NCBI GenBank assembly: GCA_026645815.1
Contig: JAPKMR010000002.1
Span: forward strand, 62,001-126,000
Direction: 5' to 3'
Source: Anaerolineae bacterium
Lineage (GTDB): Bacteria; Chloroflexota; Anaerolineae; B4-G1; SLSP01
DNA: 64,000 nucleotides
The stretch's first letter is position 1. Each line of letters starts with the position of its first letter. The position numbers were made by a program, and so were the translations under genes. The notes beneath the pieces are model-generated. The model was not told where the DNA came from. It worked only from the letters and a program-made list of their open reading frames with translations, and did no database searches. This document shows, one piece after another, positions 44,371 to 52,860 of the stretch.

Positions 44371-45153
44371 ATGAATCAACACCTGACAGAGAATGATTTG
44401 AGCAACTACACGCTCAATATGCTAACCGATGCTGACCGTGAAGTGCTGGATCGCCATCTGCAAATCTGTCCTGCCTGCCAGGCTGCACTTGCCAAGGAAA
44501 CCCAGCAACAAGCCGAGCTACAAGCGCGCTTTGATGCAGACATTGCTACGCTAAACCCTTCATCGCGGATGACTTTCGCGGCTATCGCACCTCGCTTGCT
44601 GAAATCGCAGCGACCAAGCAGCTTCCACGCTTATTTGGAGCTCTTCCGTGTCTATGGACCGGCGCTCGCCGCCGCGACCGGGGTCATACTGGCAGTAGCC
44701 GGACTATTTCGCAATGTTACCTGGCCCGCAGTAGGGTTACAACAGAATCACTCGCTCGCCCTGCCATTTACAGCGGGGATCATGTTCAGTGTACCGGTAC
44801 TCAGCCACTATGGACAGAATGCCCTGCAACGTCGCACCCTTGCCTGGATGTGGGTGGTCAGCATAACCCTATGGCTAGGGACTGCCGTTCTGGGCCTCTA
44901 CGAAATCGCGCTGCTGCGGGAAATGTTGCTGCGGGCTTATGTTCGTTTCGGTCCACCTTCCTCACTCTTGCTGCAACAAGCACAAGCGCTGGGCAGTTGG
45001 GGCGTGTTTTTCATGGGCGCGCTATGGGTTGCGGTCGTCATCGGCGGCGGGGAGTTCCATTACCGCCACGTAGGTCAGCGAGCCTCATGGCGCCTTTTCG
45101 GATTGACAGTGCTGGTACAGCTCGGCTTACTCGTGCTCCCCCTTTTGATTTAG
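44371..45153 (+). CDS. Membrane anti-sigma factor (zf-HC2) with a six-helix-like tail
   Basis: A 260-residue protein. Residues 1-45 hold the anti-sigma zinc finger, HLQICPACQAAL (HxxxCxxC with an upstream His). About four or five membrane helices follow (from residue 90). The last about 105 residues closely resemble the whole of the small membrane protein at 47394-47741: both end with GG(G/A)E(F/Y)H, then a stretch ending SWRLF, then VQxGLL. AGGAGG precedes the ATG at 44371; upstream in-frame codons have no site. It probably holds the adjacent ECF sigma factor at the membrane. Confidence 0.82.
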   Translation: MNQHLTENDLSNYTLNMLTDADREVLDRHLQICPACQAALAKETQQQAELQARFDADIATLNPSSRMTFAAIAPRLLKSQRPSSFHAYLELFRVYGPALAAATGVILAVAGLFRNVTWPAVGLQQNHSLALPFTAGIMFSVPVLSHYGQNALQRRTLAWMWVVSITLWLGTAVLGLYEIALLREMLLRAYVRFGPPSSLLLQQAQALGSWGVFFMGALWVAVVIGGGEFHYRHVGQRASWRLFGLTVLVQLGLLVLPLLI

Positions 45154-45237
45154 GGCTGTGCTGTACGACCCTTCAAGCCACTTATTGCTTTCAACTCGTG
45201 TCATTAAGCCTGAACATGTCCTCTACAGGAGCACGAT

Positions 45238-47346
45238 ATGAAGAAGATTTTTGTCGCCTATGGACCATATCTCGAAGAGGCGCTTAAGATCATCCTGACT
45301 ATCTTTGCGATAGTCGCAGTTTTGATCTTCATTGGGCAGAAAAGCCTTGCGGTGTTCTACCGGTACCCCTTGGATTACGGAGAGGCTCCGCTGCTGGATC
45401 AAGCCATGCGGCTCAGCGCGGGCAAAAACATCTACCGCAATGATCTCTCAACGCCGCCATATACGATCTCAAATTATCCACCGTTATATCCGCTGGTATG
45501 GGCGCCACTGGTAGCATTATTTGGATCGGAGTTTTGGACGGGAAGGTTGCTCTCAACGCTGGGCGCGCTAGCCACGGCGTTCTTCATCAATCGCATCGTA
45601 CAAACGCTGACTGAAGACCGTTTCGCGGGACGCACCGCAGGAGTGCTCTTTCTTGCCATCCCCTATGTCGGCGGTTGGTCTTCACTCGCGCGAGTAGATT
45701 TGCTCGCATTGGCGCTGAGCACGGGCGGATTAGCAGTACTTGCACGCCGCGCAAACACGCGCAAGGGGTTGATCCTGGGGTCAGTGCTACTTGTAGCAGC
45801 CGTCTATACACGACAATCCTATGGGCTGGCAGCCCCTCTCGCCGCGTGCGCCTGGATGTGGCATCGCTATGGTTGGCGACGTGCGGCAGTCACAGCTGGC
45901 GCCATCGGCGGCATTGGTCTGGTGCTGTTTTTGGTGCTGAACATCATAACTCGGGGCGGCTTCTTCTTCAACATTGTGACTGCGAATGTCAATCCTTTCA
46001 ATCTAGACAACCTGCTGAATCACTGGCGCGACTTGCGTCGCACCTTGCCGATTTTACTGGGTTTGGGTGCAGTAGGCCTGGGCTGGACCGCCTGGACACT
46101 CATGGCTACGCGCAGAGAAACGCCCTCAACAAGCAGCTCTGCCTGGCTGTTGGCGGGCGCCTATGTCTTGGGGGCAACCATCTCCGCACTCACTATCGGC
46201 AAGATTGGCTCCAATATCAACTATCTATTGGAACTAGCCGCAGCCCTCAGCTTAATGGCCGGCCTGTACATGGCGGGCAACATAGGTGCTTTGAGCGAGC
46301 GTTTACCGGCGGTAAAATTCGCCATTCGTAACGGAGCGGTGATACTTCTGACGATTCAAATGGGTTTTCTAATGCGCAATACCCTTCAAGGCCCCGTACA
46401 AGACATCAGAGGTCGTCGAATACACGAAGCGCGCCTGAAAGACCTGCTCTGGGAGGTCAGGAAAATTAAAGCTCCGATACTTGCGGATGAGTTCATGGGA
46501 CTGCTCAGCCTCAACGACAAACCACTCTACATGCAGCCTTTTGAGATCACACAGCTCGCCAACGCCGGATTGTGGGACCAGACTTCATTGCTGGAAAGCA
46601 TCCGCGCTCAGGAATTTCCTATGATTCTTATACACCACTTTATGAGCTACCCCGTCTACACCGAGCGCTGGACTCCGGAAATGCTGGATACCATTTTCAC
46701 GAGCTACATAGCCGATGGTTGGGCGGGCGAAAGTATAATTTTCAGGCCGCGTGATGTGGCCCTTCATCCTACCGCCACCCTCACGGCGTGCCCCGATGCC
46801 CCCTGGCAATTACCTACCAGCGCTGAGATGGGGGTGTGGTGGCTCACTCAGAGCCTGATTTTCATGGGGGAAGGTTTCGAGGGCAACGTTCCTGTTTACG
46901 CAGTCGCTGATGGCATGCTCATGCGCCACGCTGACTGGCGCGACGCGGTCGCGATTCTCCATGATGATCCGGTACATCCCGGGCAAAAGGTGTGGACATA
47001 TTACGCCGGAATGGCGCCAGCCTGGGGAAATGAGTCCTATGTTGCGGCAGAGTTTCCACCAAGAGCGGAGGGAATCCCCGTGAAAAAGGGGCAGTTGCTG
47101 GGCTATCAGGGGACAGCTTACGGAGGGACAATGCCCATCTGGCCCCATGCCACTTTCGGCGTGGCAGAACCACTCCATGCGGATGGAAGCTTCCCTTACC
47201 ATGTGCTTTCTGAGAAAAAACCCTCTGATCCTCTGGACCCGCACACCTTCCTCGATCCCTCCCCATATTTGGGCACAGCAATACAAAGCCCAGTGATGGG
47301 AACTCCGGTATGGCTGCCATTGCGCTGCCTGGGAGAATCAAGATAA
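45238..47346 (+). CDS. GT-C membrane glycosyltransferase fused to an M23-like domain
   Basis: A 702-residue protein. Residues 1 to about 520 are an ArnT/PMT-like GT-C enzyme: acidic loop motif YPLDYGEAPLLDQA after helix 1, then about ten membrane helices, using a polyprenyl-phosphate sugar donor. Residues about 535-700 look like a LytM/M23 peptidase: VYAVADGMLMRHADW, AVAILHDDP, VWTYYAGM, GIPVKKGQLLGYQGT and PHATFGVAEP. The zinc ligands are not conserved (HATF replaces HLHFE), so this part is probably a non-catalytic envelope-binding domain. It starts behind CAGGAGCACG and follows the anti-sigma gene by 84 bases. Confidence 0.75.
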   Translation: MKKIFVAYGPYLEEALKIILTIFAIVAVLIFIGQKSLAVFYRYPLDYGEAPLLDQAMRLSAGKNIYRNDLSTPPYTISNYPPLYPLVWAPLVALFGSEFWTGRLLSTLGALATAFFINRIVQTLTEDRFAGRTAGVLFLAIPYVGGWSSLARVDLLALALSTGGLAVLARRANTRKGLILGSVLLVAAVYTRQSYGLAAPLAACAWMWHRYGWRRAAVTAGAIGGIGLVLFLVLNIITRGGFFFNIVTANVNPFNLDNLLNHWRDLRRTLPILLGLGAVGLGWTAWTLMATRRETPSTSSSAWLLAGAYVLGATISALTIGKIGSNINYLLELAAALSLMAGLYMAGNIGALSERLPAVKFAIRNGAVILLTIQMGFLMRNTLQGPVQDIRGRRIHEARLKDLLWEVRKIKAPILADEFMGLLSLNDKPLYMQPFEITQLANAGLWDQTSLLESIRAQEFPMILIHHFMSYPVYTERWTPEMLDTIFTSYIADGWAGESIIFRPRDVALHPTATLTACPDAPWQLPTSAEMGVWWLTQSLIFMGEGFEGNVPVYAVADGMLMRHADWRDAVAILHDDPVHPGQKVWTYYAGMAPAWGNESYVAAEFPPRAEGIPVKKGQLLGYQGTAYGGTMPIWPHATFGVAEPLHADGSFPYHVLSEKKPSDPLDPHTFLDPSPYLGTAIQSPVMGTPVWLPLRCLGESR

Positions 47347-47393
47347 GAGCAGTGGCAGATTTCGGGAATAAAGCAGTAAGGAGAAAGTAGATC

Positions 47394-47741
47394 ATGAGCA
47401 ATAAAACCAAGGCCCAGAGAATTCGGGCAGCAATACTCACCCTGGGATTATGGTTACTGACCATAGCGCTGACCCTGCTCACCATTACGGTTCTTCTGGA
47501 TGTGCTAATGCGCGTCTATGCAGCATTTTGGGCTGATGGTGGCTTCTATTCACGGGCGACCCAAACAGCAATAGGCATCCGGCAAGTACTGGTGCTGCCC
47601 TTAGGCATTATCGTGGTGATAGTGGCTATCGGAGGGGCAGAATATCATCGAGAGCATTTCAATACACGGCAATCGTGGCGCTTGTTCGCGCGCACGTTCG
47701 CCGTGCAAGCGGGACTCCTACTGTTGGGAGTCTTTATCTAA
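47394..47741 (+). CDS. Small membrane protein homologous to the anti-sigma C-terminus
   Basis: A 115-residue protein with three hydrophobic segments. AIGGAEYHREHFNTRQSWRL and FAVQAGLLLLGVFI near the end match VIGGGEFHYRHVGQRASWRL and TVLVQLGLLVLPLLI in the anti-sigma protein 3 kb upstream, and the first helix pattern (LWLLTIALTLLTITVLLDVL) also aligns. It lacks the zinc finger. It begins behind AAGGAGAAAG, 47 bases after the glycosyltransferase-M23 gene. It may assemble with, or compete with, the anti-sigma membrane part. Function inferred only. Confidence 0.7.
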   Translation: MSNKTKAQRIRAAILTLGLWLLTIALTLLTITVLLDVLMRVYAAFWADGGFYSRATQTAIGIRQVLVLPLGIIVVIVAIGGAEYHREHFNTRQSWRLFARTFAVQAGLLLLGVFI

Positions 47742-47774
47742 AGAGAGTATCCGAAAAGAGGACCCTCAAGGCGT

Positions 47775-47808
47775 GATTGGACGCGGCGCCGGGGCGCCGC
47801 GTCCAATC
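47775..47808. terminator. GC-rich convergent hairpin
   Basis: A 16-bp perfect stem starting GATTGGACGCGG (47775-47790 with 47793-47808). It lies between converging genes and has no T run. The GATT/AATC outer ends resemble the hairpins of the intergenic repeat family. Confidence 0.55.
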
Positions 47809-47842
47809 CACTAATCAGGGCCAAGACCGTCAAATGGACAAG

Positions 47843-48991
47843 TTAATTCGCGAACCGCAGGGGATAGGTCGCCATGAATGTTGTGCCTTTTCCCGGAGAG
47901 GACTCAAAGGTCACCTCCCCATTGAGATAACGCTCACTCAACAATCTCATGCTGTAGGTCCCCAACCCGCGTCCAAGCCCCTTGGTGGAAAAAGAACGCT
48001 GAAAGACTTGCAGCTGCACGGACTCCGGCATAACCCCTGAATTATGCACCGTGAAAAACACTCTAGCGTCCAGGCGCCCGCAACTCAACGTTACACAGTC
48101 ACCGGGTGCCGAAGCTTCCAACGCATTCTTGAGCATGTTTCCCAACACACGACCCAGCAACGTCGGGTCGCTATCAAAGTACACAGATTCGGCTTCAGGC
48201 GCTATACACAAAGCGCGATCCTTAGCAACGGGATGATAGCGGTAAAGCTCGAGCAACTGCTGCAGCAATGGCAGTGTGTCAACGACTTCCAGGCTTACCT
48301 GGAGAGAGCCGTTCTCGGCAGCAAGCAAATCACGCTGGGTCCGGATTTCCCGCACTAAGCTCTGCGCCGAAGCGTAGATGAGTCCTACAACATCGCGTTG
48401 TTGTCCACCCTCATCCAAGAGTATGAATTCCGAGGCACTCTGCAGGGCAGCAGCTGTATTGAGGATATCATGGAAAAAGACACGTTCAAGCGCTTGCCGG
48501 CGACGTTCGTGAGCGATATCCATCAATGAAAAAATGACGAAATCTTCGTCCTCTATCCGCAAAGGCGTGGCCCAGACCCGCAAATCCAGCGCTTCCACCA
48601 CCTCATGTTGGCGTCGAGCGATGGAACACTCCTCAACCGAGTACTCCCCCAGCAAGGAGGATTGAATCGCTCGCACAGCGCCGCACTCACGACAAAAGCG
48701 CGTGGTTCCGCAGCCACCGGGATTTTCAAAGGCATGAATGCAGTACAGGGTCTCACCAGGGCGTAGACCCAGGACATCTTGCAGAACTTTAGCGCCAACA
48801 ACGTGCAGCAACGGCATGTTGCCATAGATGATCTGGCGATACGAATTGAGCACCATCACCGCCACCGGCATCGCATCCAGAACTTCACGCAACTGCGCTC
48901 GCTGGCTAAAGGTCGCCATCTGGCGTTTGAGTTGCTCTGGAGTTACCCGTTCAGCCGGCGCGAACTCAGTTTTGACGCAAGCGTCATCCAT
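47843..48991 (-). CDS. Soluble sensor histidine kinase with a Cys-rich PAS domain
   Basis: A 382-residue cytoplasmic kinase. The PAS domain (about 35-155) carries a cysteine set C84, H86, C94, C100 and C103 (GGCGTTRFCRECGA), which could bind a metal or iron-sulfur cluster or act as a thiol redox switch. The phosphoacceptor is H174 in VFFHDILN, an atypical H box followed by a helical dimer region, and HATPase motifs are NMLKNALEAS, HNSGVMP and FSTKGLGRGLGTYS. No membrane helix and no response regulator nearby. AAGGAAGG precedes the ATG. Confidence 0.85.
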   Translation of the reverse strand: MDDACVKTEFAPAERVTPEQLKRQMATFSQRAQLREVLDAMPVAVMVLNSYRQIIYGNMPLLHVVGAKVLQDVLGLRPGETLYCIHAFENPGGCGTTRFCRECGAVRAIQSSLLGEYSVEECSIARRQHEVVEALDLRVWATPLRIEDEDFVIFSLMDIAHERRRQALERVFFHDILNTAAALQSASEFILLDEGGQQRDVVGLIYASAQSLVREIRTQRDLLAAENGSLQVSLEVVDTLPLLQQLLELYRYHPVAKDRALCIAPEAESVYFDSDPTLLGRVLGNMLKNALEASAPGDCVTLSCGRLDARVFFTVHNSGVMPESVQLQVFQRSFSTKGLGRGLGTYSMRLLSERYLNGEVTFESSPGKGTTFMATYPLRFAN

Positions 48992-49042
48992 AAGCCCCTT
49001 CCTTCATCTTAGTGCTAACCCCAAATCATTCTAGATGGGATC

Positions 49043-49060
49043 GCCAGGCTCCAGCCTGGC
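49043..49060. repeat. Small hairpin between the kinase and ogt genes
   Basis: GCCAGGCT (49043-49050) pairs with AGCCTGGC (49053-49060). No T run follows on either strand; a repetitive-palindrome remnant is as likely as a terminator. Confidence 0.4.
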
Positions 49061-49108
49061 TCTTAATGGTCGAGCCCAAGATTCGAAGTGCAGCATAGCC
49101 CAAGAACC

Positions 49109-49663
49109 TCAATACCAGACTCGCTCCAATAACACCCGCCCAGAGGCATCGAATGCTACTCCCTCAGCGGTTAGCAATGCATGCTTGAGCGTCAATCCAC
49201 CCTGATACCCACCCAATGCCCCATTTGCCCGGACTGCCCGGTGACATGGAATCACGACGGGAAAGGGGTTCTGCGCCAATGCGTTGCCCACGGCTCGAGA
49301 GGCGGTTGGCGCTTCCAGATGCGCTGCAATGCGTCCGTAGGTGCTGACCCAACCCCGTGGGATTGCTGCTTCAGCCAACAGCACGCGTCGCTGAAAATCA
49401 CGGCAACGCTCAAGCGCCAGAATGCCCAGGTCAAATTCAAACGCTTCTCCGGTGAGAAAAGCCTGAATGCCCGCACCCAAAGCAGCAATGGCGGGAGATA
49501 TGACAGGAGAGGATGCAGCTTCAACGGTAGCAGCATCCTTGGGTAGAAAGATCCGCATCACATGGGGCTTTGCTATAGTTCCCTCCCATGCAAGGCACAT
49601 CTCCCCAAAGACGGTCGAGAATCTATACACCTGTGCTGTCGAAAACATCACTGAAATGGTCAT
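49109..49663 (-). CDS. ogt: Methylated-DNA-protein-cysteine methyltransferase
   Basis: A 184-residue suicide repair protein that removes alkyl groups from O6-alkylguanine. The active Cys is in NPFPVVIPCHRAV, followed by GGYQGGLTLKHALL; the helix-turn-helix IPRGWVSTYGRIA lies before it. Its ATG (49661-49663) overlaps the stop codon of the AOR gene (ATGA), so the two are translated together. Longer upstream in-frame starts would lie inside the AOR gene. Confidence 0.92.
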   Translation of the reverse strand: MTISVMFSTAQVYRFSTVFGEMCLAWEGTIAKPHVMRIFLPKDAATVEAASSPVISPAIAALGAGIQAFLTGEAFEFDLGILALERCRDFQRRVLLAEAAIPRGWVSTYGRIAAHLEAPTASRAVGNALAQNPFPVVIPCHRAVRANGALGGYQGGLTLKHALLTAEGVAFDASGRVLLERVWY

Positions 49664-51516
49664 TGAATCGCCCACCCCACACCCAGTTCGTGAAGCTTCG
49701 CGGCAATCGGCGCACCGGTGCTCCGGTCCCACGAACACATGTCATAATAGAGCATCAGCGCTTCGTGCATCGCCTCCGCCGGGACTTTCACACCCGCCGC
49801 CGGACCCGATTCAAAAGGCGTACTAATCCGCCAATGGGGTGCGTCATCAGCCGGGGTAAAGCCCTCGCGCGCATTGAAGACCCGCGCCAAAGCCAGCGCC
49901 CGCTCCCCCACCTTCACCAGCTCGAAAAGCGAGACATCCCAACCGGTAACCGCTGCCGTCAAGTCACGGATTTGTAGCTTGCTATAAGGCATGAACATGC
50001 ACAAGCCCACGCAATTCCAGAAAACCTGCCAGTCCATCTCATGTTTGAAGAGGCGTACTTTCTCCGGACCGAGGTAATCCGCAGGCAAAGGTTCGAGGAT
50101 GCCCAGAGAACGCACACCCTCAATGCTCTGGGTAAAACTGGTATCATGTATGTTGTGCATATGATCCGCGCCCGTAGGCGAAATACTGTAACCCAGATTC
50201 AGCGCGAACTTAACCCGCGGCTCGTGCATGGGGAACTCCTGCCCTTTTGCGTGCACGACATAGCGCTCTGTATCACGCCCGATGAAACGTGCAGCCCGCA
50301 GCGCCCCCTCTGCAAGCACATCGCCAAAGCCCTTGCGACAAGCGATGGCTTCTACCAGAGCGAGCATCGCCCCGGCATTGCCAAAATGCAGCTCCAATCC
50401 GCCGGTATCTTCCAGTGTGAGCAGCCCCCTCTCAAAGCACTCCATGGCCCAGGCAATCGTCATCCCAGTAGAGATAGTATCCAATCCATAAGCATTGCAC
50501 AGCTGATTGGCATAGGCAATGGCTTCCAGGTCGTCAATGCCACACACCGAACCAAACGCCCCCAGAGTTTCATACTCCGGACCGCCATACTCCGGGATCA
50601 CAGGAAAACGCTCCTTAACCTCTACCTTACGCTTACAGCGAACCGGGCAGGCGTAGCAAGTATCATTTTCTATAAGAATGGTATCCGCCATAGTGCTTCC
50701 CGTGATTTTCTCCGCACCCTCAAAACTGCCTTCCTGGAAGTTGCGTGTAGGAAGCCCCCCAATACTACTCAAATGCTGTAAACCGCCAGAAGTCCCGAAA
50801 TCCTGCATTCCAGCGGTCCAGAGATTGCGCACATTGTCGCTCAACCATTTGGCAATCTCCCGCACGGCTTCTTTGTCAGCAACCTCAACACCCGAAGTGC
50901 CCCGGACCACCACCGCTTTCAGATTCTTCGATCCCATCACCGCACCGAGACCGGTACGCCCAGCGGCGCGGGTCGCATCACCGATGATACAAGCCATGCG
51001 CGCCAAACGTTCACCCGCGGGACCGCATTGCGCCACGCGCAAGCGTGGCTCTGCCAGTTCGGCGCGGAGCGTCCGCTCCACCTCCAGCGTCTCACGCCCC
51101 CACAAATGCCCGGCATCGCGCAGTTCCACGACCCCATCCTTGATCCAGACATAAGTCGGTTTATCCGCTTTACCGGTGATGATGATGGCATCCCAACCAG
51201 CGCGCTTTAGTTCCGCCCCCCAATAACCGCCCATGTCCGACTCACCGAAACCACCGGTCAAAGGTGATTTAGCGCCAACGGCATTCCTTCCCGTCCCGCC
51301 AGCGGGTGTTCCGGTCAACACGCCGGTCGCGAAAATGAGCACGTTTTCTGGGTCTAGTGGGTCCGCACCGCGCGGTAATTCCTTGAGCAGATAATACGCA
51401 ATCAATCCCCACCCCCCCAGGTAGGTGCGGAAAAATACCTCACCCGGTTCTTCCGTGCTGATCTCTCCCGTGGTCAGATTGATTCGCAGAATGCGATTGT
51501 GGAAACCTCTGGACAT
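49660..51516 (-). CDS. Aldehyde:ferredoxin oxidoreductase (second copy)
   Basis: A 618-residue AOR-family tungsten enzyme. N-terminus RILRINLTTGEISTEEPG and LGGWGLIAYYLL; pterin-domain stretch SPLTGGFGESDMGGYWG and GRTGLGAVMGSKNLKAVVV. Cluster ligands C287, C290 and C294 (CYACPVRC, the classical Cx2Cx3C) and a fourth at C502 or C506. It differs from the first AOR at 5767 in cysteine spacing and has no riboswitch. GGAGG lies five bases before the ATG at 51516. It is 54 bases after the DUF58 operon and coupled to ogt. Substrate unknown. Confidence 0.9.
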   Translation of the reverse strand: MSRGFHNRILRINLTTGEISTEEPGEVFFRTYLGGWGLIAYYLLKELPRGADPLDPENVLIFATGVLTGTPAGGTGRNAVGAKSPLTGGFGESDMGGYWGAELKRAGWDAIIITGKADKPTYVWIKDGVVELRDAGHLWGRETLEVERTLRAELAEPRLRVAQCGPAGERLARMACIIGDATRAAGRTGLGAVMGSKNLKAVVVRGTSGVEVADKEAVREIAKWLSDNVRNLWTAGMQDFGTSGGLQHLSSIGGLPTRNFQEGSFEGAEKITGSTMADTILIENDTCYACPVRCKRKVEVKERFPVIPEYGGPEYETLGAFGSVCGIDDLEAIAYANQLCNAYGLDTISTGMTIAWAMECFERGLLTLEDTGGLELHFGNAGAMLALVEAIACRKGFGDVLAEGALRAARFIGRDTERYVVHAKGQEFPMHEPRVKFALNLGYSISPTGADHMHNIHDTSFTQSIEGVRSLGILEPLPADYLGPEKVRLFKHEMDWQVFWNCVGLCMFMPYSKLQIRDLTAAVTGWDVSLFELVKVGERALALARVFNAREGFTPADDAPHWRISTPFESGPAAGVKVPAEAMHEALMLYYDMCSWDRSTGAPIAAKLHELGVGWAIQ

Positions 51517-51570
51517 GATAACCTCCCACAATTCCAAGAATTACAAAGGAAAAACAACGGGCAGTCAATC

Positions 51571-52860
51571 CTACTTCCAATGTGCAACAGCGCCGGAGGC
51601 CTGGACAGCACGCCCTGTCATGGTCAGCAAACACTCCTCCAGAGGCGTCCCAAGGGGCCAATCCACGGTTACAATACCGCCTTGTTGCAAGCGACGCAAC
51701 AACAAAGTGCGTTCGATGCGAGCCAAACGAATCGCAAGGGGCGAGGGGAGAGGCGACATTGTCGCTTCACAGCCAATCATATCGAGGCTCAATACCCAAA
51801 CACTATAGCCGCGTCCGCGCAATCGGAAGAGCATCTCACCATCCCCTAGCGCTAGCGGGCTAACGAAAATCAACTGCGAACGCGGCGGGAATGCTCGCGA
51901 CGAGAGGAAATTCAGGCTATCAAAGAAGCCACTCTCAGCAGGAGCTGCCGCTGCCAAGGCCCGCAAAATGCGCGCCTGTTGCACCCGTCCATAGCCTGGA
52001 ACGACCCACTGATTCCCTTCCCCGTAAAGTAACAATCCAACCCGATGACCATCCCGCAACAAGCGCGCAGCCAGAGCCGCCGTCGCACGAACGCCATGAT
52101 CCAGCAAGGCTTCTGAGCCTGATTGCAAGGCTGTATGCCGCCGCACGTCAAGAATCAATCCCACATCAGTGATGCGCTCTTGCTCGAACTCAGTAGTGAA
52201 AGCACGATCGTGATAGCGGGCGGTTGCACGCCAGTTGATGCGACGGAGAGGATCACCCGGTTGGTATTCACGCACGGCGTAGATATCCACGCCTGTCCCA
52301 CCCTGGCGCGCGGGAATTGGACCAGTGAAACCCAACGTTCGTCTGGGACGGATTCCTATCGAACGAAGCGCCTTGAACTGGGGCAAAACAAGGATCTGGG
52401 GCTTGAGGCGTAGCAACAGAGTCTGCTCAAATAAGCCCAGCGGCTCTTCAGAGGTTACATGAACATCAGGGAAATCAAAACGTCCACGGCGTGCGCCGAA
52501 ATCGTGCCTCAATTCCAGGGTCTCCTGCGGCGCCAACCGCGCCAGACAACGCGTGTCCCCATCACGCAACTCTAGCGCCACAGGAGCGGGAGCTTCGATC
52601 AACAAAGTCACTGCCTGAGGTTCTTCGTTCCGCAATGAGAGTATCGCCCGGACCGGCATACCCTCTGTGGCGATTGGCGGATTCACCGTGCGCGTTATCG
52701 CCAGGTTTGGCTGCGCCGGGTAATGCCATAGGGCCACCCCCAGGTAGAGCCATAGCGGCAACGCCAGAACAATGAGACTTCCCTTCACCCAAGCTAGCCC
52801 CAGTAGCAAAAGCCCATAGGCTAACAGGCCCAGCAAAATGCGCCTTGACACGCGATTCAC
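51571..52860 (-). CDS. DUF58 (vWA-like) protein, copy b
   Basis: A 429-residue protein with two N-terminal membrane helices (about 8-45) and the DUF58 core VDIYAVREYQPGDPLRRINW and TEFEQERITDVGLILDVRR, a von Willebrand-A-like domain. DUF58 proteins occur with MoxR ATPases and DUF4129 proteins and are thought to help assemble or mature envelope or enzyme complexes. Its ATG overlaps the MoxR stop codon (ATGA). It is clearly paralogous to the DUF58 gene at 55230-56516. Confidence 0.88.
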   Translation of the reverse strand: MNRVSRRILLGLLAYGLLLLGLAWVKGSLIVLALPLWLYLGVALWHYPAQPNLAITRTVNPPIATEGMPVRAILSLRNEEPQAVTLLIEAPAPVALELRDGDTRCLARLAPQETLELRHDFGARRGRFDFPDVHVTSEEPLGLFEQTLLLRLKPQILVLPQFKALRSIGIRPRRTLGFTGPIPARQGGTGVDIYAVREYQPGDPLRRINWRATARYHDRAFTTEFEQERITDVGLILDVRRHTALQSGSEALLDHGVRATAALAARLLRDGHRVGLLLYGEGNQWVVPGYGRVQQARILRALAAAAPAESGFFDSLNFLSSRAFPPRSQLIFVSPLALGDGEMLFRLRGRGYSVWVLSLDMIGCEATMSPLPSPLAIRLARIERTLLLRRLQQGGIVTVDWPLGTPLEECLLTMTGRAVQASGAVAHWK

